A stretch of 64,000 bases of DNA from an uncultured Lachnospiraceae bacterium (GTDB taxonomy: Bacteria; Bacillota; Clostridia; Lachnospirales; Lachnospiraceae), in NCBI GenBank assembly GCA_910585345.1, contig CAJUDS010000013.1, positions 1 to 64,000 of the forward strand, in the 5' to 3' direction. Shown here piece after piece: positions 7,485-17,500 of the stretch. Every line of letters starts with the position of its first letter. Positions within the stretch are counted from its first letter, which is position 1. The translations under genes were made by a program, and so were the position numbers. The notes below the pieces were generated by a model that was not told where the DNA came from, did no database searches, and saw only the letters and a list, made by a program, of their open reading frames with translations.

Positions 7485-9602
7485 TTATTTTGCCTTTGCA
7501 GCCAGCACCTTTTCCTGTACGTTCTTCGGCACCTGCTCATATTTTTCAAAGAACATAGAGTAGTTACCACGGCCCTGTGTCTTAGAACGCAAGTCAGTGG
7601 AATAACCGAACATCTCAGCAAGCGGCACAAATGCTCTTACCATCTTGCCACCTCCGATATCGTCCATACCTTCAATGCGTCCGCGGCGGGAATTAATGTC
7701 ACCAATTACGTCACCCATATATTCCTCCGGCATCGTCACTTCAACCTTCATGATTGGCTCAAGAAGTACCGGGGCCGCCTTCTGCATTGCTTCCTTAAAC
7801 GCAAGGGAACCTGCGATATGGAACGCCATTTCCGAAGAATCGACTTCGTGATAGGAACCGTCATATACATTGGCATGCACGCCTACAACCGGGAATCCAC
7901 CCAGAATACCTGCCTTTGTTGCCTCCTGGATACCTTCTCCGACTGCCGGAATATATTCCTTCGGAATCGCGCCGCCCACAACTGTGGACTCAAATTTAAA
8001 CAACTCTTCTCCGTTGGCATCCATCGGCTCAAATTTCACTTTACAATGTCCGTACTGACCACGTCCACCGGACTGTTTTGCATATTTGCTGTCTACCTCC
8101 ACCGCTTTCGTAATCGCTTCTTTATAAGCAACCTGCGGCGCCCCTACATTCGCCTCGACTTTAAACTCACGCAGGAGCCTGTCAACGATAATCTCAAGAT
8201 GCAGCTCGCCCATACCGGCAATAATCGTCTGTCCCGTCTCCGCATTGGTATGCGCACGGAAAGTCGGGTCTTCCTCCGCCAGCTTTGCGAGGGCTTCCCC
8301 CATCTTGCCCTGACCGGCTTTCGTTTTAGGTTCAATTGCCAGTTCAATAACAGGCTCCGGGAACTCCATGGACTCCAAAATTACCGGGTGCTGGTCGTCA
8401 CAAATCGTATCGCCTGTCGTCGTAAACTTAAATCCTACTGCCGCCGCAATATCGCCGGAATACACTTTGTCGAGCTCCGCCCTCTTATTGGCATGCATCT
8501 GCAGGATACGTCCTACACGTTCTTTTTTATCTTTCGTAGCATTGAGTACATAAGAACCGGAGTTCATTGTACCGGAATACACACGGAAAAATGCCAGTTT
8601 TCCCACAAATGGATCCGCCATAATCTTGAACGCAAGAGCGGCAAACGGCTCGTCGTCGGAAGAATGCCTTTCCACCTCGTTGCCGTCCAGATCAGTTCCC
8701 TTAATTGCGGGGATATCTGTCGGCGCCGGCATATATTCCAGAATCGCATCCAGAAGTTTCTGTACGCCTTTATTTCTATAGGCAGAACCACAGCAAACCG
8801 GTACCGCAGTACACTCGCAGGTTCCTTTCCGTAAAGCTGCCTTTAAGTCTTCGATCGCCGGCTCTTCCCCTTCCAGATATGTCATCATCAGATCGTCGTC
8901 CAGCTCACAAATCTTCTCGATCAGCTCTGTCCGGTATAACTCTGCATCATCCTTCATATCATCGGGAATATCCGTTATGGAAATGTCGTCGCCTTTGTCA
9001 TCATTATAGATGTACGCTTTCATTTCAAACAGATCAATGATTCCCTGGAAGTCGTCTTCTTTTCCGATCGGAAGCTGAAGAATGATCGCATTCTTTCCCA
9101 ATCTTGTTTTAATCTGCTCCACTGCGCCATAAAAATTTGCGCCCAGGATGTCCATTTTATTGATAAACGCCATACGCGGTACATTATAGGTATCAGCCTG
9201 ACGCCATACATTCTCAGACTGGGGTTCCACACCGCCTTTGGCACAGAACACGCCTACCGCACCGTCCAGTACACGGAGTGAACGCTCAACTTCTACTGTG
9301 AAGTCAACGTGGCCCGGCGTATCAATGATATTGATACGATGCTCCGGAGCGCCCGGCTTCGGCTTGCAGTTTTCTTCCAATGTCCAGTGACATGTGGTAG
9401 CGGCTGATGTGATCGTAATACCTCTTTCCTGTTCCTGCTCCATCCAGTCCATGGTAGCAGTCCCTTCATGCGTATCACCAATCTTATAATTCACACCGGT
9501 GTAATATAAGATACGCTCTGTCAGAGTCGTCTTACCCGCATCGATATGAGCCATAATACCAATGTTTCTGGTTCTCTCTAATGGATATTCTCTTCCAGCC
9601 AA
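7485..9602 (-). CDS. fusA: Translation elongation factor G
   Basis: 705 residues, full length. GTPase that moves tRNA-mRNA through the ribosome after peptide transfer. G1 AHIDAGKTTLTERIL (residues 18-32), RGITITSA, DTPGHVDFTVEVERSL and NKMD are visible, followed by domains II-V. The start codon is TTG at 9602: a strong AAAGGAGG lies eight to ten bases before it, MAGREYPLERTRN matches the usual EF-G start, and no better ATG exists. It follows rpsG by 14 bases in the rpsL transcription unit. Confidence 0.98.
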   Translation of the reverse strand: MAGREYPLERTRNIGIMAHIDAGKTTLTERILYYTGVNYKIGDTHEGTATMDWMEQEQERGITITSAATTCHWTLEENCKPKPGAPEHRINIIDTPGHVDFTVEVERSLRVLDGAVGVFCAKGGVEPQSENVWRQADTYNVPRMAFINKMDILGANFYGAVEQIKTRLGKNAIILQLPIGKEDDFQGIIDLFEMKAYIYNDDKGDDISITDIPDDMKDDAELYRTELIEKICELDDDLMMTYLEGEEPAIEDLKAALRKGTCECTAVPVCCGSAYRNKGVQKLLDAILEYMPAPTDIPAIKGTDLDGNEVERHSSDDEPFAALAFKIMADPFVGKLAFFRVYSGTMNSGSYVLNATKDKKERVGRILQMHANKRAELDKVYSGDIAAAVGFKFTTTGDTICDDQHPVILESMEFPEPVIELAIEPKTKAGQGKMGEALAKLAEEDPTFRAHTNAETGQTIIAGMGELHLEIIVDRLLREFKVEANVGAPQVAYKEAITKAVEVDSKYAKQSGGRGQYGHCKVKFEPMDANGEELFKFESTVVGGAIPKEYIPAVGEGIQEATKAGILGGFPVVGVHANVYDGSYHEVDSSEMAFHIAGSLAFKEAMQKAAPVLLEPIMKVEVTMPEEYMGDVIGDINSRRGRIEGMDDIGGGKMVRAFVPLAEMFGYSTDLRSKTQGRGNYSMFFEKYEQVPKNVQEKVLAAKAK

Positions 9603-9616
9603 GGGTTCTTCCTCCT

Positions 9617-10087
9617 TTAGAATCTGTAATGAGCAAATGCCTTGTTGGCCTCTGCCATCTTATGCATATCTTCTTTTCTCTTCACTGCAGCGCCTGTGTT
9701 ATTTGCTGCATCCAGAATTTCATTCGCCAGTCTGTCTACCATCGTTTTCTCGCCTCTTTTGCGTGAAAACATCGTAAGCCATCTCAGCCCCAGAGCCTGA
9801 CGTCTGTCTGCTCTCACTTCGATCGGCACCTGATAGGTAGCGCCGCCGATACGTCTTGCCTTCACTTCCAGAACTGGCATAATATTATTCATTGCTTCTT
9901 CAAATACATCAATTGCAGGTTTGCCGGCCTTTGCCTCAACCTTTGCAAATGCACCATATACAATCTTCTGCGCAACGCCCCTCTTACCATCCAACATGAT
10001 ATTGTTGATGAGCTTTGTTACCACTTTATTATTGTATAAAGGATCTGCCAATACGTCTCTTTTTTGAATATGTCCTTTACGTGGCAC
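9617..10087 (-). CDS. rpsG: 30S ribosomal protein S7
   Basis: 156 residues from the GTG start at 10087, the usual family length. The longer reading frame starting at 10108 is rejected because GGAGG lies eight bases before this GTG and the protein then begins MPRKGHIQKRDVL, as S7 does. S7 nucleates assembly of the 30S head. Conserved segments: DPLYNNKVVTKLINNIM and RWLTMFSRKRGEKTM. A 123-base gap separates it from rpsL. Confidence 0.98.
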   Translation of the reverse strand: MPRKGHIQKRDVLADPLYNNKVVTKLINNIMLDGKRGVAQKIVYGAFAKVEAKAGKPAIDVFEEAMNNIMPVLEVKARRIGGATYQVPIEVRADRRQALGLRWLTMFSRKRGEKTMVDRLANEILDAANNTGAAVKRKEDMHKMAEANKAFAHYRF

Positions 10088-10110
10088 GGTTCTTCCCTCC
10101 TTAATCATCC

Positions 10111-10124
10111 ATGATTTAAATCAT
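10111..10124. promoter_or_regulatory. 14-base palindrome in the rpsL-rpsG gap
   Basis: ATGATTTAAATCAT is a perfect palindrome 23 bases upstream of the rpsG start. In Escherichia coli S7 represses translation by binding the rpsL-rpsG spacer; an analogous role here is only a guess. Confidence 0.25.
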
Positions 10125-10210
10125 CGGTACTCACATTTTCTAATCAGTGTTCGTGCTGTATCTGTTACAGAATTCCAACACTTCTCAATTAGCTTGCTTT
10201 GTGGTACAAA

Positions 10211-10630
10211 TTATTTCCCAGCTTTTGGTCTCTTAGCGCCGTATTTGGAACGGGCCTGTCTTCTGTTCGCAACGCCGGCCGTATCAAGAGTACCTCTGAT
10301 TACATGGTATCTTGTACCAGGTAAATCCTTTACTCTTCCTCCTCTTACAAGAACAACGCTGTGCTCCTGCAGATTATGTCCTTCGCCCGGGATATAGCTC
10401 GTTACCTCGATTCCGTTGGAAAGACGTACTCTGGCGATTTTTCTGAGCGCGGAGTTAGGCTTCTTCGGTGTAGCGGTTTTCACAGCAGTGCAGACACCCC
10501 TTTTCTGCGGAGAAGAAGTATCAATCGCTTTCTTGCGGAGGGAATTGTATCCTTTCTGCAATGCCGGTGCTGTAGACTTCTTTACGGATGTCTGACGGCC
10601 TTTTCTTACTAACTGGTTAAATGTTGGCAT
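10211..10630 (-). CDS. rpsL: 30S ribosomal protein S12
   Basis: 139 residues. S12 sits at the decoding centre and is the streptomycin-response protein. The conserved loop TPKKPNSALRK keeps the lysine whose change gives streptomycin resistance in other bacteria, and the second loop (PGEGHNLQEHSVVLVRGGRV) is also of normal type. First gene of rpsL-rpsG-fusA, with a promoter about 100 bases upstream. Confidence 0.99.
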   Translation of the reverse strand: MPTFNQLVRKGRQTSVKKSTAPALQKGYNSLRKKAIDTSSPQKRGVCTAVKTATPKKPNSALRKIARVRLSNGIEVTSYIPGEGHNLQEHSVVLVRGGRVKDLPGTRYHVIRGTLDTAGVANRRQARSKYGAKRPKAGK

Positions 10631-10696
10631 TCTGTTTCACCTCTTTCATAATATAGTATGATAATAGTTTCTTTGCGCAGCAGCTTTCGATGCAAT

Positions 10697-10754
10697 AAAA
10701 AACAATGCATCTGCATGCACACTAAGATAGTATACGTGCTTGCAAATGCATTGT
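10697..10754 (-). terminator. Intrinsic terminator of the rplJ-rpoC operon
   Basis: Arms of 19 bases (10702-10720 and 10736-10754) pair at 17 of 19 positions around a 15-base loop, and on the minus strand the hairpin is followed by a T tract (10697-10702). It lies 16 bases past the rpoC stop and shares its bases with the rpsL promoter. Confidence 0.8.
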
Positions 10755-10757
10755 CAA
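10729..10757 (-). promoter_or_regulatory. rpsL-rpsG-fusA promoter, overlapping the rpoC terminator
   Basis: Minus-strand -35 TTGACA (10752-10757), 17-base spacer, -10 TATACT (10729-10734). The -10 box lies in the loop and the -35 box partly in the upstream arm of the rpoC terminator hairpin. Confidence 0.9.
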
Positions 10758-10770
10758 TATTTTTTTTTAT

Positions 10771-13700
10771 TTATTCTATTTCCGTCGTTTCCAGGGTTTC
10801 TTCTGTTGCATCCTCCGCAGTATCTTCTGCCGTTATGTCCTCTTCCATATCAAAGTCATCTTCTTCCAGCATTCCTTCTTCCGGCTCTTCGGAAATCATC
10901 AGATCATCTTCAAATGCCAGCGTATCATCCGGCTCAAGATCTGTACTGAGTTTTACATTACGGTACCGTTTCATCCCCGTACCTGCCGGAATCAGCTTCC
11001 CGATAATAATGTTCTCCTTCAGGCCGATCAGATTATCCACCTTGCCTTTGATGGCGGCTTCTGTCAATACTTTGGTAGTCTCCTGGAAAGATGCTGCCGA
11101 GAGGAATGAATTGGTGGCAAGCGCCGCTTTCGTGATTCCCAGCATTACCTGCTTTCCTTCGGCAGGCTCCTTACCTTCTGCTTTCAGCTTTTCATTCATT
11201 TCCTCATAGTCAAGTACGTCAACTAGAGTACCCGGCAGAAATTCCGTATCGCCGCTGTTTTCAATGCGCGTCTTTTTCAACATCTGGCGCACAATAACCT
11301 CAATGTGCTTATCACTGATGTCAACACCCTGCAGGCGGTATACACGCTGCACTTCGCGAAGCATATAGTCCTGTACTGCACGGATACCCTTGATCTTCAG
11401 CAGATCATGCGGATTTACGCTTCCTTCTGTCAGCTCGTCACCTGCCTCAAGCACGGCCCCGTCCACAATTTTAATGCGTGAACCATAAGGAATCAGATAT
11501 GCCTTGCTCTCGCCCGTTTCCTCGTTTGTAATCACGATCTCACGTTTCTTTTTCGTATCCCTGATTTCGGCCACACCGCCAAATTCTGCGATAATTGCAA
11601 GCCCTTTTGGTTTTCTTGCTTCAAAAAGCTCCTCAACACGGGGAAGACCCTGTGTGATATCATCGCCTGCCACACCTCCCGTATGGAAGGTACGCATCGT
11701 AAGCTGTGTGCCCGGTTCTCCGATAGACTGCGCCGCTATGATGCCGACGGCCTCTCCTACCTGTACCGGCTCTCCGGTTGCCATGTTTGCGCCGTAGCAC
11801 TTTGCACAGATGCCATTGTGGGAACGGCAGCCAAGTATCGTACGGATTTTCACCGCTTCCACGGGCTGTCCCTCCGCGTCCACACCAACGCTTAAAATAC
11901 GGGAAGCTCGGCTCGGTGTAATCATATGGTTCTTCTTCACGATAATATTGCCGTCCAGGTCTTTGATCTCCTCACAGGAGAATCTTCCCGTAATACGGTC
12001 TTTTAAGCCTTCAATCGTTTCTTTGCCATCCATAAAGGCTTTTACCACCATACCGGGAATCTCTTCTCTGCCCTCGCTGCAGTCTACTTCCCGAATAATC
12101 AGCTCCTGGGATACGTCAACCATACGGCGCGTCAGATAACCGGAGTCAGCCGTACGCAGCGCCGTATCAGACAAACCCTTACGGGCGCCGTGCGCAGACA
12201 TAAAATATTCCAATACGTCAAGCCCCTCACGGAAATTTGACTTAATCGGCAGCTCAATTGTCCTTCCCGTCGTATCTGCCATCAGACCGCGCATACCTGC
12301 AAGCTGTTTGATCTGCTGATTGGAACCCCGGGCGCCGGAATCCGCCATCATAAAAATATTATTGTATTTATCCAGACCTGCCAGAAGCACATCCGTCAGT
12401 TCCTTATCCGTCTCGTTCCATGTCTCGACAACGGCACGGTATCTCTCTTCTTCCGTAATCAGTCCACGCCTGTAGTTCTGAGATATCTTATCCACCGTAG
12501 CCTGGGCGTCATTCAGCATCTGCTGTTTCTGGGCAGGTACCGTCATATCGGAAATCGACACAGTCATTGCCGCCCTTGTGGAATATTTATAGCCGGTTGC
12601 CTTTATATGGTCCAGCACTTCCGCTGTTTTAGAAGCGCCATGGGTATTGATCACCTTCTCCAAAATCTGTTTCAGGCCTTTCTTCCCCACATGGAAGTCC
12701 ACTTCCAGATTCAGAAAATTATCCGGATTTTTCCTGTCTACAAATCCCAGATCCTGCGGAAGAATCTCATTGAAAATGAATCGTCCCAACGTAGACTCCA
12801 CATTGCCGCTGACCACTTCACCGGATGCATTTTTCTTGCTCACCCGTACCACAATCCTGGAATGGAGCGTAATTGCTTTGTTTTCATACGCCAAAATCGC
12901 TTCGTTGACGCTCTTGAAAAATTTACCTTCTCCCGCTGCTCCCGGCCGCTCCTGTGTCAAATAATAAATGCCAAGCACCATATCCTGGGACGGTACGGCT
13001 ACCGGACCGCCGTCCGACGGTTTCAGCAGATTATTCGGCGACAAAAGGAGAAAGCGGCATTCTGCCTGTGCCTCCACGGAAAGCGGAAGATGCACAGCCA
13101 TCTGATCGCCGTCAAAGTCCGCATTGAACGCCGTACATACAAGCGGGTGAAGCTTAATCGCCTTACCTTCTACCAGAATCGGCTCAAATGCCTGGATGCC
13201 AAGTCTGTGCAGAGTAGGAGCGCGGTTCAACATAACCGGATGCTCCTTGATCACTTCTTCCAGCACATCCCATACCTGGGTATCCAGCCTTTCTACCAGC
13301 TTCTTGGCATTCTTAATGTTCTGTGAAATCCCCTTAGCCACCAGTTCTTTCATGACAAAAGGTTTAAACAGTTCAATTGCCATTTCCTTCGGAAGACCGC
13401 ACTGGTAAATTTTCAGTTCCGGTCCCACCACGATAACAGAACGACCGGAATAGTCTACACGTTTCCCCAAAAGATTTTGACGGAAACGGCCCGACTTTCC
13501 TTTTAACATATCAGACAGAGACTTCAGCGCCCGGTTGCCTGGTCCGGTAACCGGCCTCCCCCTTCTGCCATTGTCAATCAGCGCGTCCACGGCTTCCTGC
13601 AGCATTCTCTTCTCATTTCTGACAATAATATCAGGTGCACCAAGCTCCAACAGTCTTTTCAAACGATTGTTTCTGTTAATGATTCTTCTATATAAATCAT

Positions 13701-14484
13701 TCAGGTCAGAGGTTGCAAAACGTCCGCCATCCAGCTGCACCATAGGACGCAGATCCGGCGGAATCACAGGAATCACATCCATAATCATCCACTCCGGCCT
13801 GTTGCCGGATTCACGAAACGCTTCCACCACTTCCAGGCGTTTCACAATTCTGGCGCGCTTCTGCCCTGTGGAATCCTGCAGCGCTTCTTTCAAATCCGCT
13901 GCATCTCTCTCCAGGTCAATTGCCTGCAGCAGCTCTTTGATCGCCTCGGCGCCCATGCCCACACGGAATTTGCCGCCCCAGGTTTCCCTGGCATCCTGAT
14001 ACTCTTTTTCTGATAACACCTGCTTTAACTGTAAATCCGTATCTGCTGGGTCAAGCACAATATAAGACGCAAAGTACAACACCTTTTCCAGTATTCTCGG
14101 GGACAAATCCAGAATCAGTCCCATCCTGCTCGGGATTCCTTTAAAATACCAGATATGTGAGACTGGCGCTGCCAGCGCAATATGACCCATCCGTTCCCTG
14201 CGCACATTCGATTTGGTAACTTCCACGCCGCAGCGGTCGCAGATCACACCTTTATATCTGATCTTCTTATATTTGCCGCAATGGCATTCCCAGTCTTTGC
14301 TGGGTCCGAAGATTCTTTCACAGTAAAGGCCGTCCTTTTCCGGTTTTAATGTTCTATAGTTGATTGTCTCCGGTTTCAATACCTCTCCGCGGGACCATTC
14401 CAGAATCTTTTCAGGCGATGCTAATCCGATTTTAATTGCATCAAATGTCATCGGCTGATACATTTCATTTGTTGTTTCTGACAT
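10771..14484 (-). CDS. rpoC: DNA-directed RNA polymerase subunit beta'
   Basis: 1237 residues. Catalytic large subunit of RNA polymerase. N-terminal zinc site CHCG...CDRCGVEV at about residues 67-87; catalytic Mg-binding NADFDGDQM at about 457; second zinc site with CRSHNGICAKCYG near residue 890; trigger-loop region ESIGEPGTQLTMRTFHTGG. The C-terminal tail (about 50 residues) is strongly acidic. RBS GGAAGGAG before ATG; 77 bases downstream of rpoB. Confidence 0.99.
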   Translation of the reverse strand: MSETTNEMYQPMTFDAIKIGLASPEKILEWSRGEVLKPETINYRTLKPEKDGLYCERIFGPSKDWECHCGKYKKIRYKGVICDRCGVEVTKSNVRRERMGHIALAAPVSHIWYFKGIPSRMGLILDLSPRILEKVLYFASYIVLDPADTDLQLKQVLSEKEYQDARETWGGKFRVGMGAEAIKELLQAIDLERDAADLKEALQDSTGQKRARIVKRLEVVEAFRESGNRPEWMIMDVIPVIPPDLRPMVQLDGGRFATSDLNDLYRRIINRNNRLKRLLELGAPDIIVRNEKRMLQEAVDALIDNGRRGRPVTGPGNRALKSLSDMLKGKSGRFRQNLLGKRVDYSGRSVIVVGPELKIYQCGLPKEMAIELFKPFVMKELVAKGISQNIKNAKKLVERLDTQVWDVLEEVIKEHPVMLNRAPTLHRLGIQAFEPILVEGKAIKLHPLVCTAFNADFDGDQMAVHLPLSVEAQAECRFLLLSPNNLLKPSDGGPVAVPSQDMVLGIYYLTQERPGAAGEGKFFKSVNEAILAYENKAITLHSRIVVRVSKKNASGEVVSGNVESTLGRFIFNEILPQDLGFVDRKNPDNFLNLEVDFHVGKKGLKQILEKVINTHGASKTAEVLDHIKATGYKYSTRAAMTVSISDMTVPAQKQQMLNDAQATVDKISQNYRRGLITEEERYRAVVETWNETDKELTDVLLAGLDKYNNIFMMADSGARGSNQQIKQLAGMRGLMADTTGRTIELPIKSNFREGLDVLEYFMSAHGARKGLSDTALRTADSGYLTRRMVDVSQELIIREVDCSEGREEIPGMVVKAFMDGKETIEGLKDRITGRFSCEEIKDLDGNIIVKKNHMITPSRASRILSVGVDAEGQPVEAVKIRTILGCRSHNGICAKCYGANMATGEPVQVGEAVGIIAAQSIGEPGTQLTMRTFHTGGVAGDDITQGLPRVEELFEARKPKGLAIIAEFGGVAEIRDTKKKREIVITNEETGESKAYLIPYGSRIKIVDGAVLEAGDELTEGSVNPHDLLKIKGIRAVQDYMLREVQRVYRLQGVDISDKHIEVIVRQMLKKTRIENSGDTEFLPGTLVDVLDYEEMNEKLKAEGKEPAEGKQVMLGITKAALATNSFLSAASFQETTKVLTEAAIKGKVDNLIGLKENIIIGKLIPAGTGMKRYRNVKLSTDLEPDDTLAFEDDLMISEEPEEGMLEEDDFDMEEDITAEDTAEDATEETLETTEIE

Positions 14485-14561
14485 TTATGGCACTCCTTCC
14501 AAATCTTTTACGCAGCGGAACCGGCCCTTACGGCCCGTTTCCGCCGCCGGACAATCTACAG

Positions 14562-17500
14562 TTATTCATCCAGAGAATCTTCATATTCCGCATCGAAATC
14601 ATCGTCAAACGCTTCGTCTTCCTCATCCTCTGCGCTTACCAATTCTCCGTCCTCGTCAAATTCCTGTTTCTGGTAGCCCATGGAACTAAATGACTCTTCC
14701 TCACGGTTATAATCTCTGGAATCTCCCTCTATCTCATAGCGGTAATCTGTCTCTCCGTAATCTACGCTTTCCATGATCTCCACTTCTGTCTGATCTTCGC
14801 GGAGCACTTTGACATCCAGTCCCAGAGACTGCAGCTCTTTCAGCAACACTTTAAAGGATTCAGGGATCCCCGGAGCAGGTATATTGTCGCCTTTGATAAT
14901 GGCCTCATACGTTTTCACACGGCCTACTACATCGTCGGATTTCACAGTCAGAATCTCCTGCAGCGTATAGGCTGCGCCATATGCTTCCAACGCCCATACT
15001 TCCATTTCACCGAAACGCTGTCCGCCAAACTGCGCCTTACCGCCCAGAGGCTGCTGTGTCACAAGCGCATAAGGACCTGTCGAACGCGCATGAATCTTAT
15101 CATCCACCAAATGGTGCAGTTTCAGGTAATGCATATGTCCGATCGTAACGGGGCTGTCGAAATATTCCCCGGTACGCCCGTCGCGCAGCCGTACCTTACC
15201 GTCTCTGGAAATCGGCACACCCTTCCACAGTTTCCTGTGCGCTCTGTTCTCCGATAAGTATTCCATTACCTCTGGCAGAAGATCTTCTTTGTGTTTCTTT
15301 TCAAATTCCTCCCACTCAAGATTGACATAATCGTTTGCCAAATCCAGAGTGTCCATAATATCAATCTCATTGGCGCCGTCGAAAACCGGTGTCGCCACAT
15401 TAAAACCGAGTGCCTTGGCCGCAAGGGATAGATGGATTTCCAATACCTGTCCAATGTTCATACGGGACGGCACACCCAGCGGATTCAGCACAATGTCCAG
15501 AGGACGCCCATTGGGCAGATACGGCATATCCTCTACGGGAAGTACACGGGACACAACGCCCTTATTGCCATGACGGCCTGCCATTTTATCACCTACGGAA
15601 ATTTTTCTCTTCTGCGCAATATAAATCCGGACCGCCTGATTTACGCCTGGCGGCAGCTCGTCGCCGTTTTCCCTTGTAAATACCTTTGCATCCACTACAA
15701 TACCGTATTCGCCGTGCGGCACTTTCAGCGACGTGTCTCTTACTTCCCGCGCCTTTTCGCCAAAGATCGCCCGCAGAAGCCGCTCTTCCGCTGTCAATTC
15801 CGTTTCACCCTTTGGCGTCACCTTTCCCACAAGGATGTCTCCGGCCCGCACTTCAGCGCCAATACGGATAATCCCTCTCTCATCCAAGTCTTTCAGCGCT
15901 TCGTCTCCTACGCCGGGCACGTCGCACGTAATCTCCTCCGCTCCCAGCTTCGTATCGCGCGCCTCTGCTTCATATTCTTCAATGTGCACGGAAGTATATA
16001 CATCATCCCGCACCAGTTTTTCGCTTAATAACACAGCGTCCTCGTAATTATAACCTTCCCATGTCATAAATCCGATCAGCGGATTCTTGCCCAGCGCAAG
16101 CTCGCCATCCGCAGTAGACGGACCGTCTGCGATTACCTGTCCCGCATCTACATGATCGCCTTTCAATACTACAGGCTTCTGGTTATAGCAGTTGGACTGG
16201 TTGCTTCGTGAAAATTTTGTCAAATGCACTTCTTCTTTTTCACCGTCGTCATACGCAATGCGGATTTCATTAGAAGCCACATACGTAACCGTACCCGGCT
16301 TTTTGGCTACCACACAGACACCGGAGTCCACCGCCGCTTTCGGCTCCATTCCCGTACCGACTACCGGAGCTTCCGTTGTCAGCAGCGGCACCGCCTGACG
16401 CTGCATATTCGAACCCATCAGCGCACGGTTGGCATCATCGTTTTCCAGAAAAGGAATCAATGCCGTAGCTACGGAAAACACCATTTTCGGAGACACATCC
16501 ATAAAATCAAACATCGCTTTCGGGTATTCCTGTGTCTCTTCGCGATAGCGGCCGGACACGCTGTTTCTCACAAAATAGCCATCCGCATCCAAAGCCTCAT
16601 TGGCCTGCGCCACATGGTAATTGTCTTCTTCATCCGCCGTCATATATACCACTTCGTCCGTAACACGCGGATTTTTGGGATCGGTCTTGTCGATCTTCCG
16701 GTACGGCGCTTCCACAAAACCATATTCGTTAATTCTCGCATAACTTGCAAGTGAATTGATCAAACCAATATTCGGGCCTTCCGGTGTCTCAATCGGGCAC
16801 ATTCTTCCGTAATGGGAATAATGTACGTCACGGACCTCAAACCCGGCCCTGTCTCTCGACAGACCACCCGGCCCCAACGCAGAAAGTCTCCGCTTATGCG
16901 TCAATTCCCCGAGCGGATTATTCTGATCCATAAACTGGGACAACTGGGAAGAACCAAAGAATTCTTTGACAGCCGCCTGCACAGGCTTGATATTGATTAA
17001 TACCTGTGGCGAAATCTCTTCCGCATCGTGCGTCGTCATCCTCTCACGGACTACCCTTTCTAGTCTGGACAGACCGATCCTGTACTGGTTTTGCAGCAGT
17101 TCGCCTACCGCCCGGATCCGCCTGTTGCCCAGGTGGTCAATATCGTCGTCATTGCCAATGCCATATTCCAAATGAATATTATAATTGATGGAAGCCAGAA
17201 TGTCTTCCTTTGTAATATGCTTCGGAATCAATTCATGTATGTTTCTTTTCACAGCCGCCGCCAGTTCTTCCGGCTGGTCGCCGTATTCTTCCAGAATCTG
17301 TGCCAGAACCGGATAATATACAAGTTCTGTCACCCCCAGTTCTCTCGGATTGCAATCAATAAAATTGGTGATATCCACCATCATATTGGAAAGAACTTTC
17401 ACATTTTTTTCTTCGGTCTGAATATATACAAAAGGCACCGCCGCATTTTGAATGCTGTCGGCCAGTTCCATTGTTATTTTTGTTCCGGCCTCCGCCAATA

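Noticed and set aside
7407..8834. 475-codon plus-strand open frame opposite fusA
   Set aside because: No ribosome binding site, composition of a shadow frame, and fully antisense to an intact essential gene.
12607..13326. Long plus-strand frame opposite rpoC
   Set aside because: Shadow of rpoC; no start signal or recognisable protein.
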